Shown here: piece by piece, positions 8,201-12,267 of the stretch
How the letters are laid out: every line of letters starts with the position of its first letter
Numbering within the stretch: the first letter of the stretch is position 1
Assembly: GCA_040007395.1 (NCBI GenBank)
Contig: JBDTVG010000280.1
Coordinates: 1-12,267, forward strand
DNA: 12,267 nt
Source: DATGFK01 sp040007395
Lineage (GTDB): Bacteria > Chloroflexota > Anaerolineae > Aggregatilineales > UBA2796
Direction: 5' to 3'
The notes under the pieces: model-generated
Told to the model about the DNA's origin: nothing
What the model saw: the letters and a program-made list of their open reading frames with translations, nothing else
Database searches by the model: none
Translations under genes and position numbers: made by a program

Positions 8201-8412
8201 GAAAATCCGGGATCGGTGTGTTCCGTCCCTCAAATGGGTTGATCTATCTCAAGAACGTCATCGCGACTGGCTTTGCCGACTTCAACTTTACGCTCGGCGT
8301 TGCCAATGATAAGCCCGTTGCAGGTCACTGGAACACGGTGGCTCCGACCATCGCTAACCAGTCGGGATCTACTGCTCCTGCCGTGAAAGTTGCGCCGACT
8401 TTCGTCCCGTAG
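5215..8412 (+). CDS. Secreted Asp-box (sortilin/VPS10-like) beta-propeller protein with C-terminal GVFRP/GDWNGDG repeats
   Basis: This 1065-residue exported protein has no recognisable catalytic motif. A signal peptide spans residues 1-38 (RLFMASLLIAIGLILFI core, probable cleavage after VQA). WHLIGPSPI at 109-117 leads into a propeller of Asp-box blades: GVWKTTNNG, GILKSTNAGATW, GLYASTDSGATW, GMYKSTDGGATW, YYTTNGGTNW, LRKSTNGGTSW, IWKTTNGGASAW and GVYFTTNDGGTW, ending near 796. Residues 809-1040 hold five repeats of 47-49 residues, each starting [VIP]G[VI]FRPS. The GDW after repeats 1-3 carries DGDG/NGDG calcium-loop motifs, while after repeats 4 and 5 these are lost (GDWTHVGK, GHWNTVAP). The tail is KVAPTFVP. 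GTG start with GGGAGA upstream. Likely a cell-surface or extracellular binding protein. Function unknown. Confidence 0.88.
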   Translation: MSLFTRHAALLKLRLFMASLLIAIGLILFITSHNSVQAQSGSRWTPVDHRGQDEYWGQRLKGVTPQMLVAARAKAATFPQASQLPASNRVSAASPSGPSINQPPANTAWHLIGPSPISAGGGNNYAGRIASLAVDTTTTGVVYAGTAGGGVWKTTNNGTLWSPVTDFQASLAIGAIAIDPNNHNIVYAGTGEPNQSGDSYYGAGILKSTNAGATWTLYGTATFGSRTNAISKVIVDPHNSTHVFAASRHGLYASTDSGATWALVGGGLPGSGTTKADDLGIDATTTPSTLYVTMRFSGMYKSTDGGATWNLLTTGLPVAGNWDRSVLAVAPSNPSVVYVVITHGSGGDVYVNGSYNGGYYTTNGGTNWSPMLSLNQNFTDGGFGGQGWYDVALIVDPLNDDIVYGGGVDVANTLDARAASGNWRNITSVYSFDNSNIHPDQHAFAFAACNAAPCGLYVGNDGGIYFSNNTTNPIATSVVYSNLNTAGLAITEFTGGDLGPNFVNNRLALGGTQDNGTMRYDKAPIWPLVWGGDGGFAVINQVHPQIMYTENFGVSLRKSTNGGTSWGDGTAGGQIADLAGDSEFYMPYVLDRANENHLIAGTDAVYETTNATTSWYQSSQTFGGVRVSAVAVAPANSAVIYGGLENGTVFKTTQGNSGTQHTYIQTANTFSGQYITSIAVDPGDSTGNTAFVTTGNFFSGNAGHIWKTTNGGASAWTDISGTLPSYPINSVVVYYSGGTRVLVIGTDYGVYFTTNDGGTWTALNVGLPNAVVGQLALDAQRSTLAAFTHGRSVWTIAIPESTGGTGDTVGVFRPSATTFYLRNSLSSGFADITTPFGVATDLPIAGDWDGDGISTIGVFRPSTATFYLKNSNASAAPVAYTFVLGVPNDTPIAGDWNGDGIDGVGIFRPSNGLIYLKNTLTTGFADYQMVLGVPGDTGVAGDWNGDGVDSPGIFRPSSVTFYLSNKVCNCSVFADYSATLGIANDLPIAGDWTHVGKSGIGVFRPSNGLIYLKNVIATGFADFNFTLGVANDKPVAGHWNTVAPTIANQSGSTAPAVKVAPTFVP
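7639..8340 (+). repeat. Five coding tandem repeats (GVFRPS...FYLKN...GDWNGDG)
   Basis: The glycine of [VIP]G[VI]FRP recurs at residues 810, 857, 905, 952 and 1001 of the propeller protein. Repeats 1, 2 and 4 read TFYL after the FRPS motif, while 3 and 5 read NGLIYLKN, so the array looks like a duplicated pair. DNA copies differ mostly at third positions, so the duplication is old and the protein repeat is under selection. The DxDxDG-type loops resemble FG-GAP/VCBS calcium sites. Confidence 0.8.
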
Positions 8413-8452
8413 CTCAACGGGCTAACTGTACTGAAAATATCGTTAGGATTAC

Positions 8453-8494
8453 TGCATCCGGCTTTCTACATATTAGAAAGCTGGGTGCATTTCA
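8453..8494 (+). terminator. Terminator of the propeller gene
   Basis: TGCATCCGGCTTTCT (8453-8467) pairs with AGAAAGCTGGGTGCA (8475-8489) in a 15-bp stem with two G-U pairs and a seven-base loop. It is followed by TTTCAATTT. It lies 40 bases past the propeller stop codon and separates it from the toxin-antitoxin pair. Confidence 0.8.
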
Positions 8495-8530
8495 ATTTGG
8501 CCTTATTTGCAATTTTTTTGAATCCACTTT

Positions 8531-8569
8531 TGCTATACTGTTGATTTAGGTCTCAACCCGTCGGATAAT
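8531..8569 (+). promoter_or_regulatory. Predicted promoter(s) of the toxin-antitoxin operon
   Basis: Two overlapping candidates are visible. One is an extended -10, TGCTATACT (8531-8539), with no good -35. The other is TTGATT (8541-8546) with a 17-base spacer to GATAAT (8564-8569). Either would give a leader that includes the GGAGG at 8587-8591. The sequence cannot decide between them. Confidence 0.5.
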
Positions 8570-8599
8570 AGCAAAGATGAGATAATGGAGGATAAAAAC

Positions 8600-8824
8600 A
8601 TGGCAGACCGCCAAACCGTTGGTGAGATGACGCTGGATGAACTTCTGATATTAGTTCAGGAAATTGTCAGGCGAGAAGTGACTGAACAACGCTCCTCTGA
8701 GAGTTTCACAGAGGCGGAGCGCTCACTCGATGAAATATTCAGCTCTATTGACCAAAACATGATTATCTTGCCACCCAGCGCAAAATCTTCGCTGGAACTG
8801 CTACGTGAAGATAGAGAGCGCTAA
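8600..8824 (+). CDS. Putative VapB-type antitoxin
   Basis: This is a 74-residue, highly charged protein directly upstream of a PIN-domain gene. It begins MADRQTVGEMTLDELLILVQ, predicted helical, followed by the charged helix EIVRREVTEQ. It ends SLELLREDRER, the sort of arginine-rich tail that antitoxins of this gene order use to contact the toxin. I chose the ATG at 8600 because GGAGG lies eight bases upstream. The in-frame ATG at 8585 overlaps that ribosome site and has none of its own. The stop TAA shares its last base with the toxin ATG, so translation is probably coupled. No classical AbrB, RHH or Phd signature is clear, so the antitoxin call rests mainly on position, size and charge. Confidence 0.7.
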   Translation: MADRQTVGEMTLDELLILVQEIVRREVTEQRSSESFTEAERSLDEIFSSIDQNMIILPPSAKSSLELLREDRER

Positions 8825-9252
8825 TGGCGGTCTTCGTCGTAGACGCTTCCATTGTGATCAGTCGCTTCGTCAAGGAAAGTTATACACCACAAACTATTGC
8901 GCTGTTCGCACGACTAAAAAGTGGTGATTTTCTGTATATACCAGAGTTTTGTCGCCTAGAATGTATCAACGTTCTGTGGAAACATGTTCGCTTTCAGGGT
9001 GTGGCTCGTGCTCAAGCGATGCAAAGCGTTCAGGATTTATTAGCGCTCCCACTGACTATTGTACCTGCCGAGTCGGTCTACATACGCGCCCTGACCATTG
9101 GGTTGGATCACCAATTAGCCATATACGATTCGATCTATATTGCTCTGGCGGAAAAATATCAATGCCCGCTGATCACAGCAGACGTGCCGCAGCAACGTGC
9201 GGCAATGGCGGTTGGTGTCACGCTTAAGCCTGTCACAGAATTCAGAACTTAG
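8824..9252 (+). CDS. PIN-domain ribonuclease toxin, VapC family
   Basis: This is a 142-residue single-domain PIN protein, the usual VapC length. VapC toxins are Mg2+/Mn2+ endoribonucleases that cut specific tRNAs or rRNA when released from the antitoxin. The acidic active-site residues are visible in order: Asp7 in VVDASIVISRFVKE, Glu46 in EFCRLECINVLW, Asp102 in AIYDSIYIALAE, and Asp120 in CPLITAD. All four are intact, so the toxin should be active. The hydrophobic YDSIYIALAEKYQCPLITAD block is characteristic of the family. The ATG overlaps the antitoxin stop by one base (TAATG). The target RNA cannot be told from sequence. Confidence 0.9.
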   Translation: MAVFVVDASIVISRFVKESYTPQTIALFARLKSGDFLYIPEFCRLECINVLWKHVRFQGVARAQAMQSVQDLLALPLTIVPAESVYIRALTIGLDHQLAIYDSIYIALAEKYQCPLITADVPQQRAAMAVGVTLKPVTEFRT

Positions 9253-9255
9253 CGA

Positions 9256-9287
9256 TTGATTGTGCGTCTCTCAAGATTATATATAAT
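9256..9287 (+). promoter_or_regulatory. Predicted rocD promoter
   Basis: TTGATT (9256-9261) is followed by TATATA (9278-9283, 16-base spacer) and a perfect TATAAT (9282-9287, 20-base spacer) in a very AT-rich stretch that includes the 12-base palindrome ATTATATATAAT. The first pairing has better spacing. The short gap after the toxin gene has no obvious terminator, so read-through from the toxin operon is also possible. Confidence 0.45.
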
Positions 9288-9339
9288 ATATTTAGAATTA
9301 TTCACCCTAATTTAGATCAGTTTTTCTCAGGAGATCACC

Positions 9340-10572
9340 ATGCAGCAGGTAAACGATAGACTATCCGAGACCTTTATCGCCCTTGAAGAAAAGTATGGAG
9401 CGAACAACTATCTCCCGCTGGATGTCGTTATTCAGGAAGGGGAGGGTGTTTGGGTCACGGATGTCGAAGGTAAGCGTTATCTGGACTGCTTAAGTGCCTA
9501 TTCGGCTGTTAATCAGGGTCACGCTCACCCTGCAATTCGACAGGCGCTGATCGAACAAGCCAGCCGCGTCACGCTCACCTCGCGGGCTTTTCGCAACGAT
9601 CAGCTTGGCCCGTTCTACAAAGAACTCAGCGACTTAAGCGGCTACGAGAAGATCCTGCCCATGAACAGCGGAGCCGAAGCCGTCGAAACGGCGCTCAAAC
9701 TGGCTCGCAAATGGGGCTATAAAATCAAAGGGGTTGTGGCTGGACAAGCCGAGATCATTGTCTGTGCCGGGAACTTTCATGGACGCACCACCACAATTAT
9801 CGGCTTTAGCAGCGAAACCCAATATCAAGATGGCTTTGCGCCGTTCACACCCGGCTTCAAGATCGTTGCCTACGGCGACTCGGCAGCACTCGAAGCGGCG
9901 ATCTCGCCGAATACGGTTGGCTTTCTGGTCGAACCGATTCAGGGCGAAGGTGGCGTAATCATCCCCCCAGCGGGTTATCTGGCGCGTGCTGCCGAGATTT
10001 GCCAGCGGCACAATGTCTTGCTCATTGCTGACGAAATTCAAACTGGGCTAGGGCGTACCGGGAAGCTGTTTGCACAGGATTATGACGCAGTTCGCGCCGA
10101 TATTCTCATTCTGGGCAAAGCGCTATCGGGTGGGTTCTACCCTGTGTCGGCGGTACTCGCCAGCGCCACGATTATGAGTGTCATCAATCCCGGCGATCAT
10201 GGTAGTACGTTTGGTGGCAATCCACTCGGTGCTAGTGTCGCCCGCGCTGCACTGCGGGTGTTGGTCGAAGAAAACATGGTGCAAAATGCGGCTGAGATGG
10301 GCGAGTATTTCCGCGAGCGCTTGCAGGCAATCGATAGCCCCAACGTCAGAGAGATTCGCGGACGTGGCCTACTAATCGGAGTGGAGTTGATCCCCGAAGC
10401 AGGGGGCGCACGCCGTTTTTGTCAGGCGTTGCAGGAACAGGGTATCCTCTCCAAAGAGACACATCACAATATTATCCGCTTTGCGCCGCCACTGATTATC
10501 ACGCGCACTGAGATCGACTGGGCGATTGAACGCATCCGGCCTGTGCTGCTAATGGAACGCCTTGTAAGCTAA
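9340..10572 (+). CDS. rocD: Ornithine aminotransferase (ornithine--oxo-acid transaminase)
   Basis: This is a class-III PLP aminotransferase that transfers the delta-amino group of ornithine to 2-oxoglutarate, giving glutamate semialdehyde/pyrroline-5-carboxylate and glutamate. It links arginine, ornithine and proline metabolism in the cytoplasm. The 410-residue length fits the family. Motifs seen are LSAYSAVNQGHAHP (residues 51-64), which in ornithine aminotransferases carries the substrate tyrosine and separates them from acetylornithine and GABA aminotransferases; MNSGAEAVETALKLARKWGY; FHGRT; EPIQGEGG; DEIQTGLGRTGK with the PLP-ring Asp231; and ILILGKALSGG with the PLP-binding Lys260. The ATG has AGGAGA six bases upstream. 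No arginase or proline gene is adjacent, so it appears to stand alone. Confidence 0.95.
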   Translation: MQQVNDRLSETFIALEEKYGANNYLPLDVVIQEGEGVWVTDVEGKRYLDCLSAYSAVNQGHAHPAIRQALIEQASRVTLTSRAFRNDQLGPFYKELSDLSGYEKILPMNSGAEAVETALKLARKWGYKIKGVVAGQAEIIVCAGNFHGRTTTIIGFSSETQYQDGFAPFTPGFKIVAYGDSAALEAAISPNTVGFLVEPIQGEGGVIIPPAGYLARAAEICQRHNVLLIADEIQTGLGRTGKLFAQDYDAVRADILILGKALSGGFYPVSAVLASATIMSVINPGDHGSTFGGNPLGASVARAALRVLVEENMVQNAAEMGEYFRERLQAIDSPNVREIRGRGLLIGVELIPEAGGARRFCQALQEQGILSKETHHNIIRFAPPLIITRTEIDWAIERIRPVLLMERLVS

Positions 10573-10591
10573 TCGGCGTGATGTAGTTTGC

Positions 10592-11083
10592 CTAAAAAAT
10601 TTGCCATTCAGGTGGATCAACGATGAGTAGATCCACTTCACCGCTATCCGTGCCATACTGCACGACGATCCGCCAGCAACCCGCCTTTGGAAAGTGGAAC
10701 CCCGTACCCCATTCTTCGCCGGGGCGATGCCAACTTGAGCCGCCGTGTTCTTCCGGCCCCCAAATAGGGGGAATAATCGTGCCATCTGTGTGTTGGGCAA
10801 ACAATTGGAATGTACCAACGCCCGTCATGCGCCACACAATTTTGATGTCTTCGTCGGTGCGGATCGGCAGATGATAGGGGAATAGCAGCGCCCACAATTC
10901 CTGATGTTCCGATTTCCCCTCTATCTCTGGGAAACTATCGGTATCCTGCCTGATGGCAAAGGGTGTGCATTCAGTGCCAGTCGCTTTCGGTGAGTCTTGT
11001 GCGGCGATTGGGCTGGGACTCACCATAAACCATAGAGACATAATGCTTACAATGCTTACAATCGATAGACGTACTTTTAACAT
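10592..11083 (-). CDS. Small secreted protein of unknown function
   Basis: I do not recognise a named family. The 163-residue product starts with a clear signal peptide (basic MLKVR, hydrophobic SIVSIVSIMSLWFMV, likely cleavage after SPIAA near residue 28), leaving a mature protein of about 135 residues. The mature part is rich in Trp, Gly and beta-strand-like segments (KIVWRMTG, TFQLFAQHTDG, CWRIVVQYG) and looks like an immunoglobulin-type beta-sandwich. Its most distinctive block is WHRPGEEWGTGFHFPKAGCW at 118-137. Two cysteines remain after cleavage (39 and 136) and could form a disulfide. GGAG lies nine bases before the ATG. It converges with rocD, 19 bases apart. Confidence 0.75.
   Translation of the reverse strand: MLKVRLSIVSIVSIMSLWFMVSPSPIAAQDSPKATGTECTPFAIRQDTDSFPEIEGKSEHQELWALLFPYHLPIRTDEDIKIVWRMTGVGTFQLFAQHTDGTIIPPIWGPEEHGGSSWHRPGEEWGTGFHFPKAGCWRIVVQYGTDSGEVDLLIVDPPEWQIF
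10595..10636 (-). terminator. Possible terminator inside the 3' end of the secreted-protein gene
   Basis: GTGGATC (10612-10618) and GATCCAC (10630-10636) form a perfect 7-bp stem within the last codons. On the minus strand a TTTTTT run follows about ten bases later, at the stop codon. The gap between stem and T-run is longer than usual, so this is tentative. No other terminator is visible between this gene and rocD. Confidence 0.3.
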
Positions 11084-11099
11084 CGCTTAGGCTCCACAT

Positions 11100-11146
11100 T
11101 AAAAATACATATGCCCCACCTTAGCTGCATATCGGCGCAGCTAGGG
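11100..11146 (-). terminator. Probable terminator overlapping the HxlR-type gene stop codon
   Basis: CCTTAGCTGC (11119-11128) pairs with GCAGCTAGGG (11137-11146) in a 10-bp stem with one G-U pair and an eight-base loop. The stem contains the stop codon of the minus-strand regulator. Downstream on that strand is GTATTTTTAATG, about a dozen bases after the stem. Plausible but not canonical. Confidence 0.45.
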
Positions 11147-11545
11147 ACATGCTTCGTCAGCATCTTCTGAGTCACAAGGGATGCCCGCCGGTTCAAGGTT
11201 ATGCTCGACAACAGTCAGCACATCTGGATCAAGTTCGATCCAGTCGTGACTCCACTTCTCGATAGCATTGATCACCGGGGACAGGTCACGGCCTTTTTCG
11301 GTCAAGCTATACTCAACCCGCACAGGTATTTCCGTATAAACCCGCCGTTCGACAATCTGTTCCTGTTCCAATTCCTTGAGACGTTCCGAAAGTACCCGGT
11401 CACTGACGACAGCAAGTAGATCGCCAAGCTCATTGAAGCGCAACGGTTTGTCCATCAATACCTTGAGAATCAACGCCGTCCAACGGCGGCTGATCATATC
11501 CGCAGCGTATTGATACCGTGTACAAATGTTTTCACTATAGCGCAT
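11141..11545 (-). CDS. HxlR-family winged-helix transcriptional regulator
   Basis: This 134-residue DNA-binding protein has one HxlR-type winged helix-turn-helix. Diagnostic segments are YAADMISRRWTALILKVLMDKPLRFNEL (residues 13-40), the recognition-helix region VVSDRVLSERLKELEQEQIVERRVY (46-70), and the wing with VEYSLTEKGRDLSPVI (78-92). Members act as dimers. Cys8 sits where redox-sensing members such as YodB and HypR keep their reactive cysteine, so response to electrophiles or disulfide stress is possible but inferred. The C-terminal ~25 residues are an acidic tail with two more cysteines. GAGG lies six bases before the ATG. It is divergent from a short YceI-like remnant, the usual arrangement of such a regulator and its target. 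Confidence 0.93.
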   Translation of the reverse strand: MRYSENICTRYQYAADMISRRWTALILKVLMDKPLRFNELGDLLAVVSDRVLSERLKELEQEQIVERRVYTEIPVRVEYSLTEKGRDLSPVINAIEKWSHDWIELDPDVLTVVEHNLEPAGIPCDSEDADEACP

Positions 11546-11571
11546 GAACCGCCTCTTTCTACCCTAACGTC

Positions 11572-11599
11572 AAGTAACAGTGGGTGGTTCAGGTTACTT
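11572..11599. promoter_or_regulatory. Inverted repeat upstream of the HxlR gene (possible autoregulatory operator)
   Basis: AAGTAAC (11572-11578) and GTTACTT (11593-11599) form a perfect 7-bp inverted repeat with a 14-base spacer, starting 26 bases before the regulator's ATG. Its AGTAA/TTACT half-sites recur in the divergent promoter about 90 bases away. Confidence 0.45.
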
Positions 11600-11646
11600 A
11601 AGGACAGGTGTTCGATCAGAGTTTATCCTATCAGAAAAGTTTGTTC

Positions 11647-11675
11647 TTGACAACCACAAATTACTTTAGTATATC
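11647..11675 (+). promoter_or_regulatory. Strong predicted promoter of the YceI-like remnant
   Basis: A consensus TTGACA (11647-11652) is separated by exactly 17 bases from TATATC (11670-11675). The predicted start, near 11682, lies inside the palindrome described in the next entry. It is the best -35/-10 pair in the window, yet what follows is only a 31-codon reading frame. Confidence 0.65.
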
Positions 11676-11692
11676 TACTTACAAATAGTAAG
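11661..11692. promoter_or_regulatory. Candidate HxlR operator over the -10/+1 region
   Basis: CTTAC-AAATA-GTAAG (11678-11692) is a perfect 5-bp inverted repeat just downstream of the -10. A wider pair, TTACT (11661-11665) and AGTAA (11687-11691), brackets the -10. TACT-N7-AGTA spacing of this kind resembles operators reported for YodB-type HxlR regulators. A repressor bound here would block transcription of the divergent gene. Confidence 0.5.
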
Positions 11693-11737
11693 CAACTGTC
11701 TGATCTCTAATCAATCATTCACACGGAGAAAAACCAC

Positions 11738-11833
11738 ATGTCTTGGCAAATGAATCCTGCTCACTCGCCGATAATGTTCTCGGTTCGCTGCCGCACGGTG
11801 GAGACTGTCCCGGCTGACCAACAGTCTGCTTAA
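11738..11833 (+). pseudogene. Remnant of a YceI-family protein gene
   Basis: A 31-codon frame starts MSWQMNPAHSPIMFSVR, closely matching the N-terminus of YceI-family lipocalin-like proteins (typically M-x-W-x-I-D-P-A-H-S-x-I-x-F-S-V-R-H). It then reads CRTVETVPADQQSA and stops, whereas intact members run about 170-200 residues. It has a ribosome site (CGGAG, ten bases before the ATG) and a strong promoter, so the 5' end looks intact while the body is missing. The ending could be the C-terminus of the same gene joined by an in-frame internal deletion, since family members often end in an EVEAVPA-like segment. That is inference. Alternatively it is a short functional peptide gene, which seems less likely. 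Confidence 0.65.
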
Positions 11834-11895
11834 TTTGCCAACTGCTTGACCTAATCAGTCGTTATCGATCATTCGACGGCTAGTGAACTGAACAA

Positions 11896-12059
11896 CTCAC
11901 CTTACGCAGAAGGTATTTTTATGCAAAGCCGCCCTCACCCTAAATCCCTCTCCCAAAGGAGAGGGACTTTCCACCAGACTGATCTTATTCCCCTCTCCCA
12001 AAGGGCGAGGGGCCGGGGGTGAGGCCATCTAGCCTAAAATAAGGTGTGCGTAACGTGAG
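11896..12059. mobile_element. MITE-like palindromic element (164 bp)
   Basis: The ends are inverted repeats: CTCACCTTACGCA (11896-11908) and TGCGTAACGTGAG (12047-12059), matching at 12 of 13 positions. They are flanked directly by TGAACAA (11889-11895) and TGAATAA (12060-12066), a 7-bp candidate target duplication with one mismatch. Inside, an outer pair CCTCACC/GGTGAGG (11933-11939 and 12018-12024) encloses two hairpins: TCCCTCTCC-CAAA-GGAGAGGGA (11945-11966) and CCCCTCTCCC against GGGCGAGGGG (11990-12012). It encodes no transposase, so any movement would need one supplied in trans. Similar CCCTCACCC/CTCTCCC palindromes are common intergenic repeats in bacteria. No second copy is in this window. 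Confidence 0.65.
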
Positions 12060-12100
12060 TGAATAAACATGAGTCATCCCGAATAGGGAGGATGACCAAG

Positions 12101-12159
12101 AAAAGACCTCTAAGTTGCTGCTTATCTCGCAATTCGCAGTGTACATAGAGGTCTTTTTT
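12101..12159. terminator. Bidirectional terminator with long loop
   Basis: AAAAGACCTCTA (12101-12112) pairs perfectly with TAGAGGTCTTTT (12146-12157), enclosing a 33-base loop that can itself fold through CTGC/GCAG. The plus strand continues with a six-T run. The minus strand reads TCTTTTCTTGG. It lies about 55 bases beyond the stop codon of the minus-strand gene at the right edge and probably ends its transcript. Confidence 0.7.
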
Positions 12160-12213
12160 GCGCGACAAACGGAGCCAAGTTACCTTGACTCCGCTTTATG
12201 GCCTTCGTGCTAA

Positions 12214-12267
12214 TTACGGGACGAAGGTTGGCGCGACTTTAGGAGTCAGTTGCGAGGCAGGTTCGCC
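12214..12267 (-). CDS. 3' end of a gene sharing the propeller protein's C-terminal peptide (partial at right edge)
   Basis: Seventeen codons and a TAA stop are visible, reading GEPASQLTPKVAPTFVP; the rest lies outside the window. The last eight residues, KVAPTFVP, are identical to the end of the secreted propeller protein at 8386-8409. The two DNA copies of these eight codons differ at three synonymous positions and use different stop codons, which argues for a real coding relationship. A terminator lies downstream. The gene is probably a paralogue or another exported protein with the same C-terminal tag, but its function cannot be seen from this fragment. Confidence 0.7.
   Translation of the reverse strand, partial: GEPASQLTPKVAPTFVP

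Larger units (their letters stand above)
11834..12213. other. Non-coding stretch with a MITE-like element and two hairpins
   Basis: No credible gene lies here. The first 55 bases are plain spacer. Then come the MITE-like element (11896-12059, listed separately), a small hairpin with perfect 7-bp arms GTCATCC/GGATGAC (12073-12079 with 12090-12096), and a long-armed terminator (12101-12159). The last 50 bases before the right-edge gene show nothing notable. Confidence 0.8.

Noticed and set aside
7639..8340. Regular repeats considered as a CRISPR-like or satellite array
   Set aside because: The period is 47-49 codons in one open frame, with mainly synonymous divergence and a repeated protein motif, so it is a coding domain repeat.
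8585..8599. Upstream ATG at 8585 as the antitoxin start
   Set aside because: It has no ribosome site and overlaps the GGAGG that correctly spaces the ATG at 8600.
11921..12022. A 33-codon plus-strand reading frame starting MQSRPHPKSLSQRR
   Set aside because: It lies wholly inside the MITE-like palindrome. Arg/Ser/Pro-rich peptides of this type are translations of CTCTCCC/GGGAGAG repeats. It has no ribosome site.

Overview
The window looks like a chromosomal segment of a Chloroflexota-type bacterium, perhaps close to the filamentous Chloroflexales or Herpetosiphonales. The pointers are a compact hemA-hemC-hemD-hemB cluster, a secreted Asp-box propeller protein ending in tandem GDWNGDG/GVFRP repeats, moderate GC and many GTG/TTG or overlapping starts. 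No rRNA or marker gene fixes the taxon, so this is an inference.

Left part (1-3020): the tail of hemA, then complete hemC, hemD and hemB on the plus strand. Each gene overlaps the next by exactly 4 bases (ATGA, TTGA, ATGA). Together they lead from glutamyl-tRNA to uroporphyrinogen III. A long hairpin closes the operon and also faces a convergent YciI-like gene.

Middle (3028-5149): minus-strand genes for a YciI-like protein and thioredoxin, each with its own Shine-Dalgarno sequence, with a textbook terminator after the thioredoxin gene. Divergent from them is hrcA, the heat-shock repressor. Its leader holds a predicted promoter overlapping a degenerate CIRCE-like inverted repeat. No grpE/dnaK/dnaJ follows hrcA here.

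Right-centre (5215-10572): a 1065-residue exported beta-propeller protein, a VapBC-type toxin-antitoxin pair whose stop and start codons share one base, and ornithine aminotransferase (rocD).

Right end (10592-12267): a small secreted protein of unknown function and an HxlR-type regulator on the minus strand. Divergent from the regulator is a 31-codon remnant that begins like a YceI-family protein. The intergenic region between them carries a strong promoter and inverted TTACT/AGTAA half-sites. Beyond it lies a 164-bp MITE-like element with 12/13 matching terminal inverted repeats and a near-perfect 7-bp target duplication, then two hairpins. Last comes the 3' end of another minus-strand gene whose final eight residues, KVAPTFVP, are identical to those of the propeller protein. 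That shared C-terminal peptide, the MITE, the decayed HxlR/YceI locus and the CIRCE-like site are the items most worth following up.
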